From NCBI RefSeq assembly GCF_001261715.1, contig NZ_CVRU01000158.1:104598-168597 (forward strand): a stretch of 64,000 nt of DNA, read 5' to 3'. Below the pieces are notes generated by a model. That model had not been told where the DNA came from, made no database searches, and saw only the letters and a program-made list of their open reading frames with translations. A program made the position numbers and the translations under genes. The stretch comes from Dysgonomonas sp. HGC4 (GTDB lineage: Bacteria; Bacteroidota; Bacteroidia; Bacteroidales; Dysgonomonadaceae). Positions within the stretch are counted from its first letter, which is position 1. Every line of letters begins with the position of its first letter. Positions 18,219-26,862 of the stretch are shown piece by piece.

Positions 18219-18246
18219 AAACCGCCAGTCAAAAGACCAACGGTTT
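18219..18246 (-). terminator. Terminator of the TPR gene
   Basis: The outer arms AAACCG and CGGTTT enclose an inner GTC-aaaa-GAC stem. The tail on the minus strand is TTTTTCTTT. Confidence 0.6.
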
Positions 18247-18319
18247 ATATAATAAGTGCTTATCCGGAAAGTAGCTATAATAAACGCTTCTAGATGTTAA
18301 TATAAGACAATATACAGTT

Positions 18320-19735
18320 CTAATACTTAATATTTTTATACAACAACCGACATTCATATGCCTCATTTAATCGGAGTAACAATGATTCTCGATTTGGTGT
18401 ATCTGAGATGTCATTTGGATAAAAAACAGAGAAAATAGAAAACAGCGATTCATCATCGAAAGATTCAATACTAGTCTGAAATTTTTCTTTATCCCCATTT
18501 TCCATATACAATAACGCTAATTTTTCATGAGCACCAGCTGATTCTGTCATTTCAAACAATCGCTGTTGGCATTCAATAGCATTTAGCAACTCGTCTTTAC
18601 GAAGATATACAGATACCAACTTCTCTAAAACCTCCTCAGCCTCATCTTCTCTTAGAGAAAGAGCCTTTTTATAGAAAATTTCAGCACCGGATGGAATATT
18701 CAGCTTTAAATACACCTCACCAGCAATCATATTGACATCGAAAGAGTCTGAATCTGCATTTAGAGCTTTATCTATAAACTCCACGGATTCATCAATCTTA
18801 CCTTGAAGTAAATAAACATGTGCTTTTTTCGCCATAGACTCAGGGGTTTCCCCTGCATGCTCTTCATATGATAATATTGCTTTCAGCACATCTCCATACT
18901 TCTCTAAACTCATATAACATTCTGCTAAAGAAAGATACAAAAGGCTTTCGTCCGGAGACATCAAAAGACATTCTTGCAACATCTCAACAGCTTCTTCCGA
19001 TCGCTCTGACAATAACAAACAATGAGCCTTTAACTTTAATATATTGATATTCGTTTCATCTAGAGCTAGAGCAAAATCAAAAGCATCGATTGCTTTCTCA
19101 AAATCCTCTTCTAATGAATATAATTTACCAAGCATAATCCAGCTATCTACTGAATAAGGATCAAGATCCAAAATCTGATTACAAACTATTATGGCAGAGG
19201 CAAAATCAGATCTCACTTCATAAGCGTATGCAAGATCATTCAAGACCTCCATATTACTAGGATCGTACTCAAGACTTTTTTCAAAATAAAGGATCGCCTC
19301 ATCATAATATTCGGCTTCTACGTAAAGAAAACCTAACTCTGATAAAATCACATCTAAATCGGTATCTTCATCCCTAAGAATTTCAGCAGTCAACTCATAT
19401 GCTTCCGCATACAAATCAAGATTCAGTAGACATTCTATCTTTAGCAGATAAAGCTCAAAGTCATACGACGAGAAACGAGAATTCAAGTAATGTAACGCTG
19501 TGGTATATTTAGCATCATATACGAGATATTTGCCATATCTCAACATTAACGATTCGTTATCAGGATGAATACTTAGCCCAAGATCAACTATTTCTCTGGC
19601 TATTTCAATATCATCCAATTTATCATAGTACTCCGCCAAGTCGTCATATTCGTCGGCATCAAAGTACACACTCTTTCCTGTCAAGAGCATTTGCTCGTAA
19701 CGGGAAAGTAAATCAGAGATATTTCGTTCTTCCAT
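18320..19735 (-). CDS. Tetratricopeptide-repeat protein
   Basis: The 471-residue protein is strongly acidic and made almost wholly of TPR-like helix pairs, about a dozen, with the repeat pattern of bulky residue, Gly/Ala and Tyr plus a conserved Pro-Asp/Ser-x-Asn/Asp end (for example YFEKSLEYDPSNMEVLNDLA and QILDLDPYSVDSWIMLGKLY). No signal peptide or membrane segment is seen, so it is probably cytoplasmic. TPR proteins act as protein-binding scaffolds; the partner is unknown. It lies downstream of glnS and the small lipoprotein gene but is separated from them by hairpins at 19798-19843. I saw no perfect -7 element before it. Confidence 0.9.
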   Translation of the reverse strand: MEERNISDLLSRYEQMLLTGKSVYFDADEYDDLAEYYDKLDDIEIAREIVDLGLSIHPDNESLMLRYGKYLVYDAKYTTALHYLNSRFSSYDFELYLLKIECLLNLDLYAEAYELTAEILRDEDTDLDVILSELGFLYVEAEYYDEAILYFEKSLEYDPSNMEVLNDLAYAYEVRSDFASAIIVCNQILDLDPYSVDSWIMLGKLYSLEEDFEKAIDAFDFALALDETNINILKLKAHCLLLSERSEEAVEMLQECLLMSPDESLLYLSLAECYMSLEKYGDVLKAILSYEEHAGETPESMAKKAHVYLLQGKIDESVEFIDKALNADSDSFDVNMIAGEVYLKLNIPSGAEIFYKKALSLREDEAEEVLEKLVSVYLRKDELLNAIECQQRLFEMTESAGAHEKLALLYMENGDKEKFQTSIESFDDESLFSIFSVFYPNDISDTPNRESLLLRLNEAYECRLLYKNIKY

Positions 19736-19797
19736 AAGACAATTTGTTATTATTTATATAAATACAAACAAATATTGTGCTACATTTTACAAAACAA

Positions 19798-19843
19798 CAG
19801 GTTTTATCATACCTGCTATATATAATAAGGTGTAAACCTTATT
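19798..19843 (-). terminator. Two hairpins at the end of glnS
   Basis: ATAAGGT-gtaa-ACCTTAT (19825-19842) overlaps the glnS stop codon. CAGGT-N8-ACCTG (19798-19815) follows on the minus strand with a T-rich tail. Together they make a plausible terminator. Confidence 0.5.
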
Positions 19844-21530
19844 TATCTTTCATTTTACTCCATGAATCTTTTAATGTAACTGTTCGGTTAAACACTAAAT
19901 GATCTGGCGTAGAATCGGGATCAAGATTAAAATAACCGATACGTTGAAATTGAAAATGATCATACGCTTTAGCCTCTTTCAAGTACGATTCAGCTTTACA
20001 ACCTGTTTTCACTATCAAAGATTCCGGATTCAGTAAATCTCTAAAATCCCCTTCTTTTTCGTCCGCTGGATTTTCCGACACAAAAAGGCGATCATATAAA
20101 CGAACTTCTACATCAATAGCATCACTTGTAGATACCCAATGGATTGTTCCCTTTACTTTTCGGTTACTTTCTGCCATACCACTTTTGGTCAAAGGATCGT
20201 ACTCAGCATATACCTCTATAACATTTCCTGCTTCGTCATGCTTACAACCTGTACATTTTATTATATAACCATGCTTCAAACGAACTTCTTGTCCAGGAGT
20301 TAAACGGAAATATTTTTTAGGAGCATCTTCCATGAAATCGTCTCTTTCAATATATAACTCGCGAGAGAAAATAACAGAGTGACTTCCTGAATTTTCATCT
20401 TCCGGATTATTTTGAGCAGTAAGAACTTCTGTTTGTCCTTCGGGATAATTTGTCAGGATCAATTTTATAGGATCAATAACAGCCGAAACACGCGTTGCTC
20501 TTTTATTAAGATCTTCACGAATTGCATATTCCAACAGGGCAAAATCTATCATACCATCATATTTGGTATATCCAATACGATCGATAAAATTATGTATTGC
20601 CTCTGGTGTATATCCTCTTCTTCTAAATCCACTAATAGTAGGCATACGAGGATCGTCCCATCCATTTACAAAACCTTCTTTTACCAATTGTAATAGTTTT
20701 CGCTTACTCATCATTGTATAAGTAAGGTTCAAACGATTAAATTCGTATTGAGCTGGTCTGTACTCGTTTGTAGCCAATTGATCTATAAACCAATCATACA
20801 ATGGACGGTGAACTACAAACTCTAATGTACAAATAGAGTGAGTTACTCCCTCAAAATAGTCACATTGCCCGTGTGCAAAATCATACATCGGATAGGCATA
20901 CCATTGGTTTCCTGTACGATGATGAGCTTGTTTAATTATTCTATATATAATAGGGTCTCTAAAGTGCATATTAGATGAAGCCATATCTATTTTGGCTCTT
21001 AACACCATGCTTCCTTCTTCGAAAACTCCTTGATTCATCTTTTCAAACAAATCCAGATTTTCCTCTATCGGACGATTCCTATATGGACTTTCGATTCCGG
21101 CTTGAGTAGGTGTACCTTTTTGTTTTGCAATTTCCTCTGCAGATTGCTCATCAATATAGGCTTTACCTTCTTTAATCAATTGAACGGCAAAATCCCATAG
21201 CTTAGGAAAATAATCGGATGCATAATATACATTTGCCCAATCGAAACCTAGCCATTTAATATCTTCCATTATAGCATCAACATACTCTACATCCTCTTTC
21301 ACAGGATTAGTGTCATCAAAGCGTAGGTTACAAATGCCATTGTATTTCTGCGCCAAACCAAAATCTAAACAAATTGCTTTTGCATGTCCTATATGCAAAT
21401 ACCCATTTGGCTCTGGTGGGAAACGTGTCTGAATGCGTCCTCCATCTTTTCCCTCTTTTAAGTCTTTCTCAACTATTACTTCTATAAAGTTTAGACTTTT
21501 TTTGTCTTCTGCTGGCGTTATTTCTGACAT
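19839..21530 (-). CDS. glnS: Glutaminyl-tRNA synthetase
   Basis: The 563-residue class I synthetase has the HIGH motif in PPEPNGYLHIGHAKA (about residues 39-53) and a KMSKS-equivalent in YTMMSKRKLL. GlnRS-type blocks RFDDTNP, YAYPMYDFAHGQCDYFEGVTHSICTLEF and GWDDPRMPTISGFRRRGYTPEAI are present, along with the C-terminal beta-barrel anticodon-binding domain. It charges tRNA-Gln directly, so this organism need not depend on the transamidation route for Gln-tRNA. Its start lies 29 bp after the small lipoprotein gene, and both probably use the -7 element at 21894. GltX is excluded by the GlnRS-type domain plan. Confidence 0.96.
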   Translation of the reverse strand: MSEITPAEDKKSLNFIEVIVEKDLKEGKDGGRIQTRFPPEPNGYLHIGHAKAICLDFGLAQKYNGICNLRFDDTNPVKEDVEYVDAIMEDIKWLGFDWANVYYASDYFPKLWDFAVQLIKEGKAYIDEQSAEEIAKQKGTPTQAGIESPYRNRPIEENLDLFEKMNQGVFEEGSMVLRAKIDMASSNMHFRDPIIYRIIKQAHHRTGNQWYAYPMYDFAHGQCDYFEGVTHSICTLEFVVHRPLYDWFIDQLATNEYRPAQYEFNRLNLTYTMMSKRKLLQLVKEGFVNGWDDPRMPTISGFRRRGYTPEAIHNFIDRIGYTKYDGMIDFALLEYAIREDLNKRATRVSAVIDPIKLILTNYPEGQTEVLTAQNNPEDENSGSHSVIFSRELYIERDDFMEDAPKKYFRLTPGQEVRLKHGYIIKCTGCKHDEAGNVIEVYAEYDPLTKSGMAESNRKVKGTIHWVSTSDAIDVEVRLYDRLFVSENPADEKEGDFRDLLNPESLIVKTGCKAESYLKEAKAYDHFQFQRIGYFNLDPDSTPDHLVFNRTVTLKDSWSKMKDK

Positions 21531-21559
21531 TGCTTATGTTGATTATATTCTGTTTTTAA

Positions 21560-21874
21560 TTATTGAGGAGTTGATTCCGATCCGGAAGACATAGACTTTT
21601 GATCATCCATCACTGCACTTTCTTCCAGATAGCTATTATATAGTTGATAAAACTCTTCAAATTTACCATTCTCTCTGTATTTATTCATTATGGTCTGGAC
21701 TTCATTATACAGTTTTCCGGCATTACTCAAATCATTATCCATAGCTGAAGCATTTGACAATCTTGACAACTCAGCAGCTTTATGTGCGTCGTCCTGTATG
21801 CTTGGTTCTGAACAAGCCAGAAAGAACAAACTAAAAAAGAGACTAAACACTAAAATTAACCTAGATCCGTTCAT
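21560..21874 (-). CDS. Small lipoprotein of unknown function
   Basis: The 104-residue protein has a hydrophobic signal and lipobox FFLAC (Cys21). The mature part of about 83 residues looks helical and polar (SRLSNASAMDNDLSNAG, QTIMNKYRENGKFEEFYQLY) and ends in a low-complexity Ser/Gln tail. I do not recognise a named family. It is the first gene of a unit with glnS, from a -7 element only 20 bp before the ATG. The pairing with a tRNA synthetase gives no clear hint of function. Confidence 0.8.
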   Translation of the reverse strand: MNGSRLILVFSLFFSLFFLACSEPSIQDDAHKAAELSRLSNASAMDNDLSNAGKLYNEVQTIMNKYRENGKFEEFYQLYNSYLEESAVMDDQKSMSSGSESTPQ

Positions 21875-21893
21875 TTTTATATTTTCTTTTTTA

Positions 21894-21901
21894 CAAAGAT
21901 A
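21894..21901 (-). promoter_or_regulatory. -7 promoter element of the lipoprotein-glnS unit
   Basis: On the minus strand this reads TATCTTTG, matching TAnnTTTG, 20 bp before the ATG at 21874. Confidence 0.55.
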
Positions 21902-22087
21902 AATATTTTCAATAATAAACTACCTAGAATAACATTAGGGAAGTTACAATTATGCATATCAGCATACTTTTCAAACAACCAAACTTACCCATTAATAGAA
22001 ATTATTTATCGCCAATACCTAGATTAAGCTATAATTTAGATAGAATATCATTATTTATGGTGATTGACTCTAAGGTCTCGAATCTTG

Positions 22088-22095
22088 AACTTTGC
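22088..22095 (+). promoter_or_regulatory. Possible -7 element of the TonB receptor gene
   Basis: GAACTTTG is one base away from TAnnTTTG and lies about 50 bp before the ATG. Just upstream, AAGGTCTCGAATCTT (22071-22085) is a weak dyad. No clear Fur box was recognised by eye. Confidence 0.3.
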
Positions 22096-22143
22096 AACTC
22101 TTTTCTAATTTATATCAATTTTAACTAAACAATAAATAAAACC

Positions 22144-24549
22144 ATGTTCAAAAAAGTCTATTTTTCACTCCTGTTGCTTTTCATATGTACAACATATGCT
22201 TCAGCACAAAGGGTGAGAGGAAATGTTTATGACGAGAACGGAGCGCCGCTCGTCTCAGCAACAATCGTGATTGAAGGAACTAATTATTCGACTCTTACAA
22301 ACGACGAAGGCGAATTCAAATTCAGAAATCTACCTAAGGGTACATTTACAATAGCCGCAAGTTTTATTGGATACAATTCACAAAGACAAGAAATTGCAGT
22401 AACAGAACATTCTCAACAAACGCTTCGCTATGACCTGAAAGTAAGTAATACTCTTAACGAAGTGGAAGTTTTTGGTGAGCGTTTTAAACAACCCGAAAAA
22501 CTGGAATTGATCACTCGTATGCCATTGCGTCCAAGTGAGCAAATACAAACCATATCTGTAATTTCAGAAAAAGTAATAGCTGAACAAGGAGCTTTAACCA
22601 TTACTGATGCATTAAGAAACGTACCGGGGGTAACCCTTTTCGGATCATACGGTGGTGTGAAAGAAAGTATGTCGGCTCGTGGATTCCGTGGTATTCCTGT
22701 TCTAAAGAATGGAGTACGTATAGACTCTCAGTTTCAAACAGCAGCCGGCGTGGCAGACATGCAAGGTGTAGAAAGCATACAGATGATAAAAGGTTCTGCA
22801 GCCGTTACACAAGGTGTTATTTCGGATCTAGGTAATGCTGGGGGTGTTATCAATGTAGTAACTAAAACACCTAAGTTCATCAATGCCGGTCAAGTTGACT
22901 TAAGAGCAGGCAGCTGGGGACAATTCCGTCCAACATTTGATGTACAATCTGTGCTAAACAAAAGCAAAACAGCAGCATTCCGTATAAACGGAGCATACGA
23001 GAGAGCGGACAACTACAGACCTGTAGTATCTATGAGCAGAGTTTATATAAACCCTTCTTTCGAATGGCGCCCTGACAGCAAGACAGTAATCAACCTTGAA
23101 CTTGACTACTTAAACGAAAACAGAACTCCTGTTACTAGTACTGTCAACTTAGCACCAGATAGCATTGAGGCTCTATATGATATGCCTCACGACAAGTTCC
23201 TAGGCTTAAAAAATGACAATGTAAATACAGAAGTAACTACATATTCAGCTCGACTAAATCGTCAATTAACCGACAATCTAAGCATCAGAGCTGCTTATTT
23301 CGGATCTTCATACAATGTAGATAATACAAGTACAGGACTTGCGAATGCAAGTAAAACAGATTACAACAAAAGAAAAAGAACTCTTACTCGTAATCTTCGT
23401 GACGATAACAACTCTACATTCCAGTTAGATTTCATCGGAAAAGATGTTTATACCGGAACTATTAAGCATACATTCCAACTAGGATTTGACTATAGAATAG
23501 CAGAAGCTACTACCAGAAATCTTGGTTCTGCTGTAATCGATACAATAGATGTAACAGCAAATCGCATCGACAATTCAAGAAAAAACATTTCGTTTAAAAA
23601 CCCAGAAAGTGTAACTCCTGCCATCAACAAATATACCACATACGGGTTTATGGCACAAGAAGTAATGACCATCAACAAATACCTTAAAGCTATTTTGGGG
23701 GCACGTTACAGCAGTATATCTACTATAAACGCTGTAGCAGCAGGAACTTCTGATGCAGGACCAACTATTGAAGATGCATGGGATCCAATGTTAGGAGTTA
23801 TGATTACCCCTATTAAGAATGTAAATGTTTTCGGTTCATATACTACTAGTACAAGTTTGAGAAATGCAGGGTATATATTAACAGATAGTGTTACCAGAGC
23901 TGGAGCATCTAAAACTAAACAATTTGAAGTTGGTATTAAATCAGATTGGTTAAATAATAGATTACGCTTTAATTTCACTTACTTCAACATCCTTACTGAC
24001 AACTTAGTAAATGCTTATTACCTAGAAGGAGCAACTGTACCTACAGATTTCTACCGTAAAGCTGGAAACCTAAGAAGAGACGGGGTTGAGGTAGAATTAA
24101 ACGGCCGTGTGCTAGAAAATTTACAAGTAATGTTAGGATATGCGTACTTAAACGCTAGATATCAAGACAGCCCTTCTTACAAAAATGGTTCGGCACCAAT
24201 GAATACTCCTAAGCATACAGCTAATGCGTGGGCACAATATACAGTTAACAGAGGAGTCCTAAAAGGATTCGCAATAGGAGCCGGAGCGTATTATGTAGGA
24301 GAACGTCCTGTAAATGATTTCTCTTTAAGTCCTGATGGACATGGATCTCTAATTGGAGCTAGACCATTCGATATGCCTGCTTTTACAACAGTAGATGTAC
24401 AGCTATCTTATACTTATGGACCTGTAACCACTCGTGTATTCTTCAACAATGTATTTGATGAATTAGGTTACAATTCATATTACCGTGGTGGATACATAAA
24501 TCAGGTTGACCCTCGCAACTTTTCAGCTATCGTATCTTATCAATTCTAA
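22144..24549 (+). CDS. TonB-dependent siderophore receptor
   Basis: The 801-residue protein has a signal peptide ending at SAQ, a carboxypeptidase-D-like regulatory domain (about 22-110, RVRGNVYDENGAPLVSATIVIEGT), a plug with the siderophore-receptor pattern (SEKVIAEQGALTITDALRNVPGV, ARGFRG, GVESIQMIKGSAAVTQGV, GGVINVVTKTP), and a beta-barrel ending FSAIVSYQF. It would import ferric siderophores or a similar chelate across the outer membrane. The PepSY membrane protein downstream supports an iron role. A strong terminator follows directly. Residues before the plug resemble a TonB box region, but I cannot place the box exactly. Confidence 0.93.
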   Translation: MFKKVYFSLLLLFICTTYASAQRVRGNVYDENGAPLVSATIVIEGTNYSTLTNDEGEFKFRNLPKGTFTIAASFIGYNSQRQEIAVTEHSQQTLRYDLKVSNTLNEVEVFGERFKQPEKLELITRMPLRPSEQIQTISVISEKVIAEQGALTITDALRNVPGVTLFGSYGGVKESMSARGFRGIPVLKNGVRIDSQFQTAAGVADMQGVESIQMIKGSAAVTQGVISDLGNAGGVINVVTKTPKFINAGQVDLRAGSWGQFRPTFDVQSVLNKSKTAAFRINGAYERADNYRPVVSMSRVYINPSFEWRPDSKTVINLELDYLNENRTPVTSTVNLAPDSIEALYDMPHDKFLGLKNDNVNTEVTTYSARLNRQLTDNLSIRAAYFGSSYNVDNTSTGLANASKTDYNKRKRTLTRNLRDDNNSTFQLDFIGKDVYTGTIKHTFQLGFDYRIAEATTRNLGSAVIDTIDVTANRIDNSRKNISFKNPESVTPAINKYTTYGFMAQEVMTINKYLKAILGARYSSISTINAVAAGTSDAGPTIEDAWDPMLGVMITPIKNVNVFGSYTTSTSLRNAGYILTDSVTRAGASKTKQFEVGIKSDWLNNRLRFNFTYFNILTDNLVNAYYLEGATVPTDFYRKAGNLRRDGVEVELNGRVLENLQVMLGYAYLNARYQDSPSYKNGSAPMNTPKHTANAWAQYTVNRGVLKGFAIGAGAYYVGERPVNDFSLSPDGHGSLIGARPFDMPAFTTVDVQLSYTYGPVTTRVFFNNVFDELGYNSYYRGGYINQVDPRNFSAIVSYQF

Positions 24550-24580
24550 AAGAAAGAGAGATAAGCTAAATTAATAAACA

Positions 24581-24612
24581 AAAAGAGTCCGCTGTAATTA
24601 GCGGACTCTTTT
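24581..24612 (+). terminator. Terminator of the TonB receptor gene
   Basis: The 13-bp arms AAAAGAGTCCGCT and AGCGGACTCTTTT flank a 6-base loop and are followed by T-rich sequence. Confidence 0.9.
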
Positions 24613-24692
24613 TTATTTCTATCACTATTAATAGTGATTAAGATGATAGAAATTCATCATTTCTTGCGATTGCTCCATAATGCGTTTAGACC

Positions 24693-24700
24693 TAACTTTG
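24693..24700 (+). promoter_or_regulatory. -7 promoter element of the PepSY leader
   Basis: TAACTTTG matches TAnnTTTG. Transcription from here would run about 60 nt to the hairpin at 24764. Confidence 0.45.
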
Positions 24701-24763
24701 TCAATGTTATAATATAAATATACGACTTTAAATATAACTTACTGACTTAATGACAAAGTGTAT

Positions 24764-24806
24764 CCGATGTTTTGAATAACCATTCATAACATCGGTTCAT
24801 TTTTTT
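24764..24806 (+). terminator. Terminator-like hairpin in the leader of the PepSY gene
   Basis: Fourteen-base arms starting CCGATGTT and ending AACATCGG pair at 13 of 14 positions around an AACC loop, followed after three bases by a run of eight T. It lies between a -7 element and the coding start, so it could be an attenuator or end a short RNA. Confidence 0.55.
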
Positions 24807-24888
24807 TACGGTCACATACCATTTTATAACTCTGGCTATGAGCCCAATTAAAGCTCATATATCCAATTTTAATTTTTACTTAAACCCA

Positions 24889-26016
24889 ATGACAACCAGA
24901 AAATTCTTCAAAAAAGTACACTTATGGCTTTCTTTGCCCGTAGGTTTAATTATTACAATAATCTGTATAACAGGAGCTATCCTTTCATTTGAAACAGAAA
25001 TACTCGAATCATATTATCCTGAACGCTATTTCGTAAAAGAAATAAAAGAGACAAAAATACCCGTAGACCAACTTATACCAATTGTCAACGCACAACTCAA
25101 AGACAATACAGTGGCAAGCATAAAAGTAAGCTCAAACCCTGGAAGAACTTACATAGCATCACTATCCGAAGGATTCCGCATCTCAGCTTTTGTAGATCCA
25201 TACACAGGCGACTTGAAGGGAACATATAGTTTCAGAGACAGCTTTTTCTTTACCATGATGTCATTACATAGATGGCTTATGGATGGATCACGTACATGGG
25301 GCAAATACACTGTTGGCATTACAACCATATTATTTGTATTCATACTTATAAGTGGTCTTGTCTGGTGGTTTCCGACGGATAAAAAGAAACTGAAAAGCAG
25401 ATTTAAGATCAAAACCAAATCGGGACTAAAACGATTCCTACACGATATTCATGTGAGCCTCGGTATATATGTATGTATATTCCTCTTAATATCGGCACTA
25501 ACGGGACTAATGTGGTCTTTTGAATGGTACAGAAATGGAGTATGTAAACTCTTTGGAGTAGAAGTTCCTGCCGAGAAAGAAGGTAAAGGTGGAGGAGGCA
25601 AGGGTAATAAAGAAGGCAAAGGGCCTAAAGAAATAAACTACCAATCGTGGCAAGCTGCCTTGGATAACTTAACGAAACAAGTACCAAATAACGAATACAT
25701 TACAATATCAGACGGGTCGGCAACGATTCTAGATAAGTCGGCACCGCATCTAAGAGCTACAGATAAATACTCTCTGGACAATACCTCTGGTGAAGTCTTG
25801 AAAGCTGAGCTTTTTGCCGATCAAAAATCGGTATCTAAAATAATGTCATGGGCATATGCACTCCATGTAGGCGCATTCGGAGGTATTATTGTCCGTATCC
25901 TTACTTGCATAGCTTGTATTATAGGTGGGACATTACCTCTTACTGGATATTATATGTTTTATAGAAAAAGCCTGAAGAAATCAAAAAAGAAGAGACCCAT
26001 CCCTTCTGCATCGTAA
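24889..26016 (+). CDS. PepSY-associated transmembrane protein (PiuB/iron-uptake type)
   Basis: From the ATG at 24889 the protein has 375 residues and starts TTRKFFKKVHLWLSLPVG, the usual first membrane segment of PepSY_TM proteins; an ATG at 24838 would add 17 atypical residues. Four membrane segments are visible: the first, one after HRWLMDGSRTWGKY, one near SLGIYVCIFLLISAL and the last near GGIIVRILTC. A periplasmic loop with an odd Gly/Lys-rich stretch (KGGGGKGNKEGKGPKE) follows the third. Such proteins accompany siderophore receptors and may reduce or strip iron in the periplasm. The siderophore-type receptor just upstream supports this. Confidence 0.88.
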   Translation: MTTRKFFKKVHLWLSLPVGLIITIICITGAILSFETEILESYYPERYFVKEIKETKIPVDQLIPIVNAQLKDNTVASIKVSSNPGRTYIASLSEGFRISAFVDPYTGDLKGTYSFRDSFFFTMMSLHRWLMDGSRTWGKYTVGITTILFVFILISGLVWWFPTDKKKLKSRFKIKTKSGLKRFLHDIHVSLGIYVCIFLLISALTGLMWSFEWYRNGVCKLFGVEVPAEKEGKGGGGKGNKEGKGPKEINYQSWQAALDNLTKQVPNNEYITISDGSATILDKSAPHLRATDKYSLDNTSGEVLKAELFADQKSVSKIMSWAYALHVGAFGGIIVRILTCIACIIGGTLPLTGYYMFYRKSLKKSKKKRPIPSAS

Positions 26017-26076
26017 ACAACGATAAAAAATATATCTGGCAGATACAGTAATATCCCAAAAAGATATTAGACTATT

Positions 26077-26119
26077 TGTAAATATTCCTTCTATATCCTA
26101 GAGGGAATATTTACATTTG
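26077..26119 (+). promoter_or_regulatory. Operator-like dyad overlapping a -7 element
   Basis: The 12-bp perfect arms TGTAAATATTCC (26077-26088) and GGAATATTTACA (26104-26115) are separated by 15 bp. The right arm runs into TACATTTG (26112-26119), a match to TAnnTTTG. No T-run follows, so a protein-binding site is more likely than a terminator. Confidence 0.55.
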
Positions 26120-26159
26120 CAGCGAACTTCGAAACAAACACTAATTAACAGCAATCGAA

Positions 26160-26528
26160 ATGAAGAAATTATTTATTTTGTTATTCGTAGCAACATCATT
26201 TATACTTACATCGTGCGGAGACACAAAAAAAGCTGAAAAGACCGAAACTGAAAGTGCAGAGAAAGTCTCGACCGAAGATTCAGGACAATCATCCGATAAG
26301 GAAGCGCTGGCAGTATTAGTGAAATTTGAAGAACAATTAGACAAAATGGCTCCTTTCGTTGAAAAAGCAAAAGCAGGAGATAAAGATGCAATTGCAGAAA
26401 GAACTAGAATAGGTCTGGAAATAACAACATTTCTACGAGAAGAAGGTACTATAATGTATAAACTCTCTGATGCTGACACAAAAAAATATCAGGAACTAGG
26501 AGATAAATTCATTTCTTTTGTGGAATAA
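26160..26528 (+). CDS. Small lipoprotein of unknown function
   Basis: The 122-residue protein has a lipoprotein signal with lipobox ILTSC (Cys19). The mature part begins with a Lys/Glu/Ser/Thr-rich linker (about 20-45) and continues as a charged helical domain with ALAVLVKFEEQLDKMAPFVEKAKAGDKDA. The family is not recognised. It is monocistronic, behind a promoter overlapped by a strong dyad and before a good terminator, so it is likely tightly regulated on its own. The position after a siderophore receptor and a PepSY protein allows, but does not show, a link to metal stress. Confidence 0.82.
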   Translation: MKKLFILLFVATSFILTSCGDTKKAEKTETESAEKVSTEDSGQSSDKEALAVLVKFEEQLDKMAPFVEKAKAGDKDAIAERTRIGLEITTFLREEGTIMYKLSDADTKKYQELGDKFISFVE

Positions 26529-26590
26529 GTAACTCTAAACAGCGCACCCTATTTTAACAGTGCTATAAAAAGAATCATTACCATAAAAAG

Positions 26591-26609
26591 AACAGCAACA
26601 ATTGCTGTT
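26591..26609 (+). terminator. Terminator of the small lipoprotein gene
   Basis: The perfect 8-bp arms AACAGCAA and TTGCTGTT flank a 3-base loop and are followed by TTTCTTATT. Confidence 0.7.
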
Positions 26610-26800
26610 TTTCTTATTCATTTGGCTCAGTCTATCTTAAAGATAAACCACTAAAGTCTACGAGATAACGATTCCAACTCTCTATACAATTTCAAGGAAA
26701 AGGTATTAAGACCAAATAAAAAAAGAATAAGGTACACTCTCCTTATCCTAAGCTTTTATAAAAGTGAATCAATCTTTTGTGATATTTGATTGTTTTTGAT

Positions 26801-26808
26801 TACTTTCG
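26801..26808 (+). promoter_or_regulatory. Possible -7 element of the PBP1A-GT14 unit
   Basis: TACTTTCG differs by one base from TAnnTTTG and is preceded by TTTG-rich sequence. It lies about 55 bp before the ATG. Confidence 0.35.
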
Positions 26809-26862
26809 CACGGTTAAAACATCAATCGACAAATCGATTTTTATTTATGTTTTTAAGACTAT

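Larger units (their letters stand above)
17953..18319. other. Intergenic region upstream of susC
   Basis: This 367-bp stretch has no gene. It holds the susC promoter (-7 at 18040-18047), an AT-rich stretch with no clear structure, and the terminator of the TPR gene at 18219-18246. Confidence 0.6.
24550..24888. other. Intergenic region between the TonB receptor and PepSY genes
   Basis: This 339-bp stretch has no recognisable gene. In order it holds the receptor terminator, a cruciform-like repeat (ATTTCTATC and GATAGAAAT around the palindrome CACTATTAATAGTG), a -7 element, two 9-bp arms (ACTTTGTCA and TGACAAAGT), and a terminator-like hairpin with a T-run just before the PepSY gene. Confidence 0.55.
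26529..26862. other. Intergenic region upstream of the PBP1A gene
   Basis: This 334-bp stretch has no gene. It holds the lipoprotein terminator, a weak dyad ATAAGG-N8-CCTTAT (26727-26746), and a possible -7 element at 26801. Confidence 0.55.

Noticed and set aside
22071..22085. AAGGTCTCGAATCTT as another copy of the leader palindrome
   Set aside because: It has two mismatches in the arms and lies upstream of the likely -7 element, unlike the other copies.
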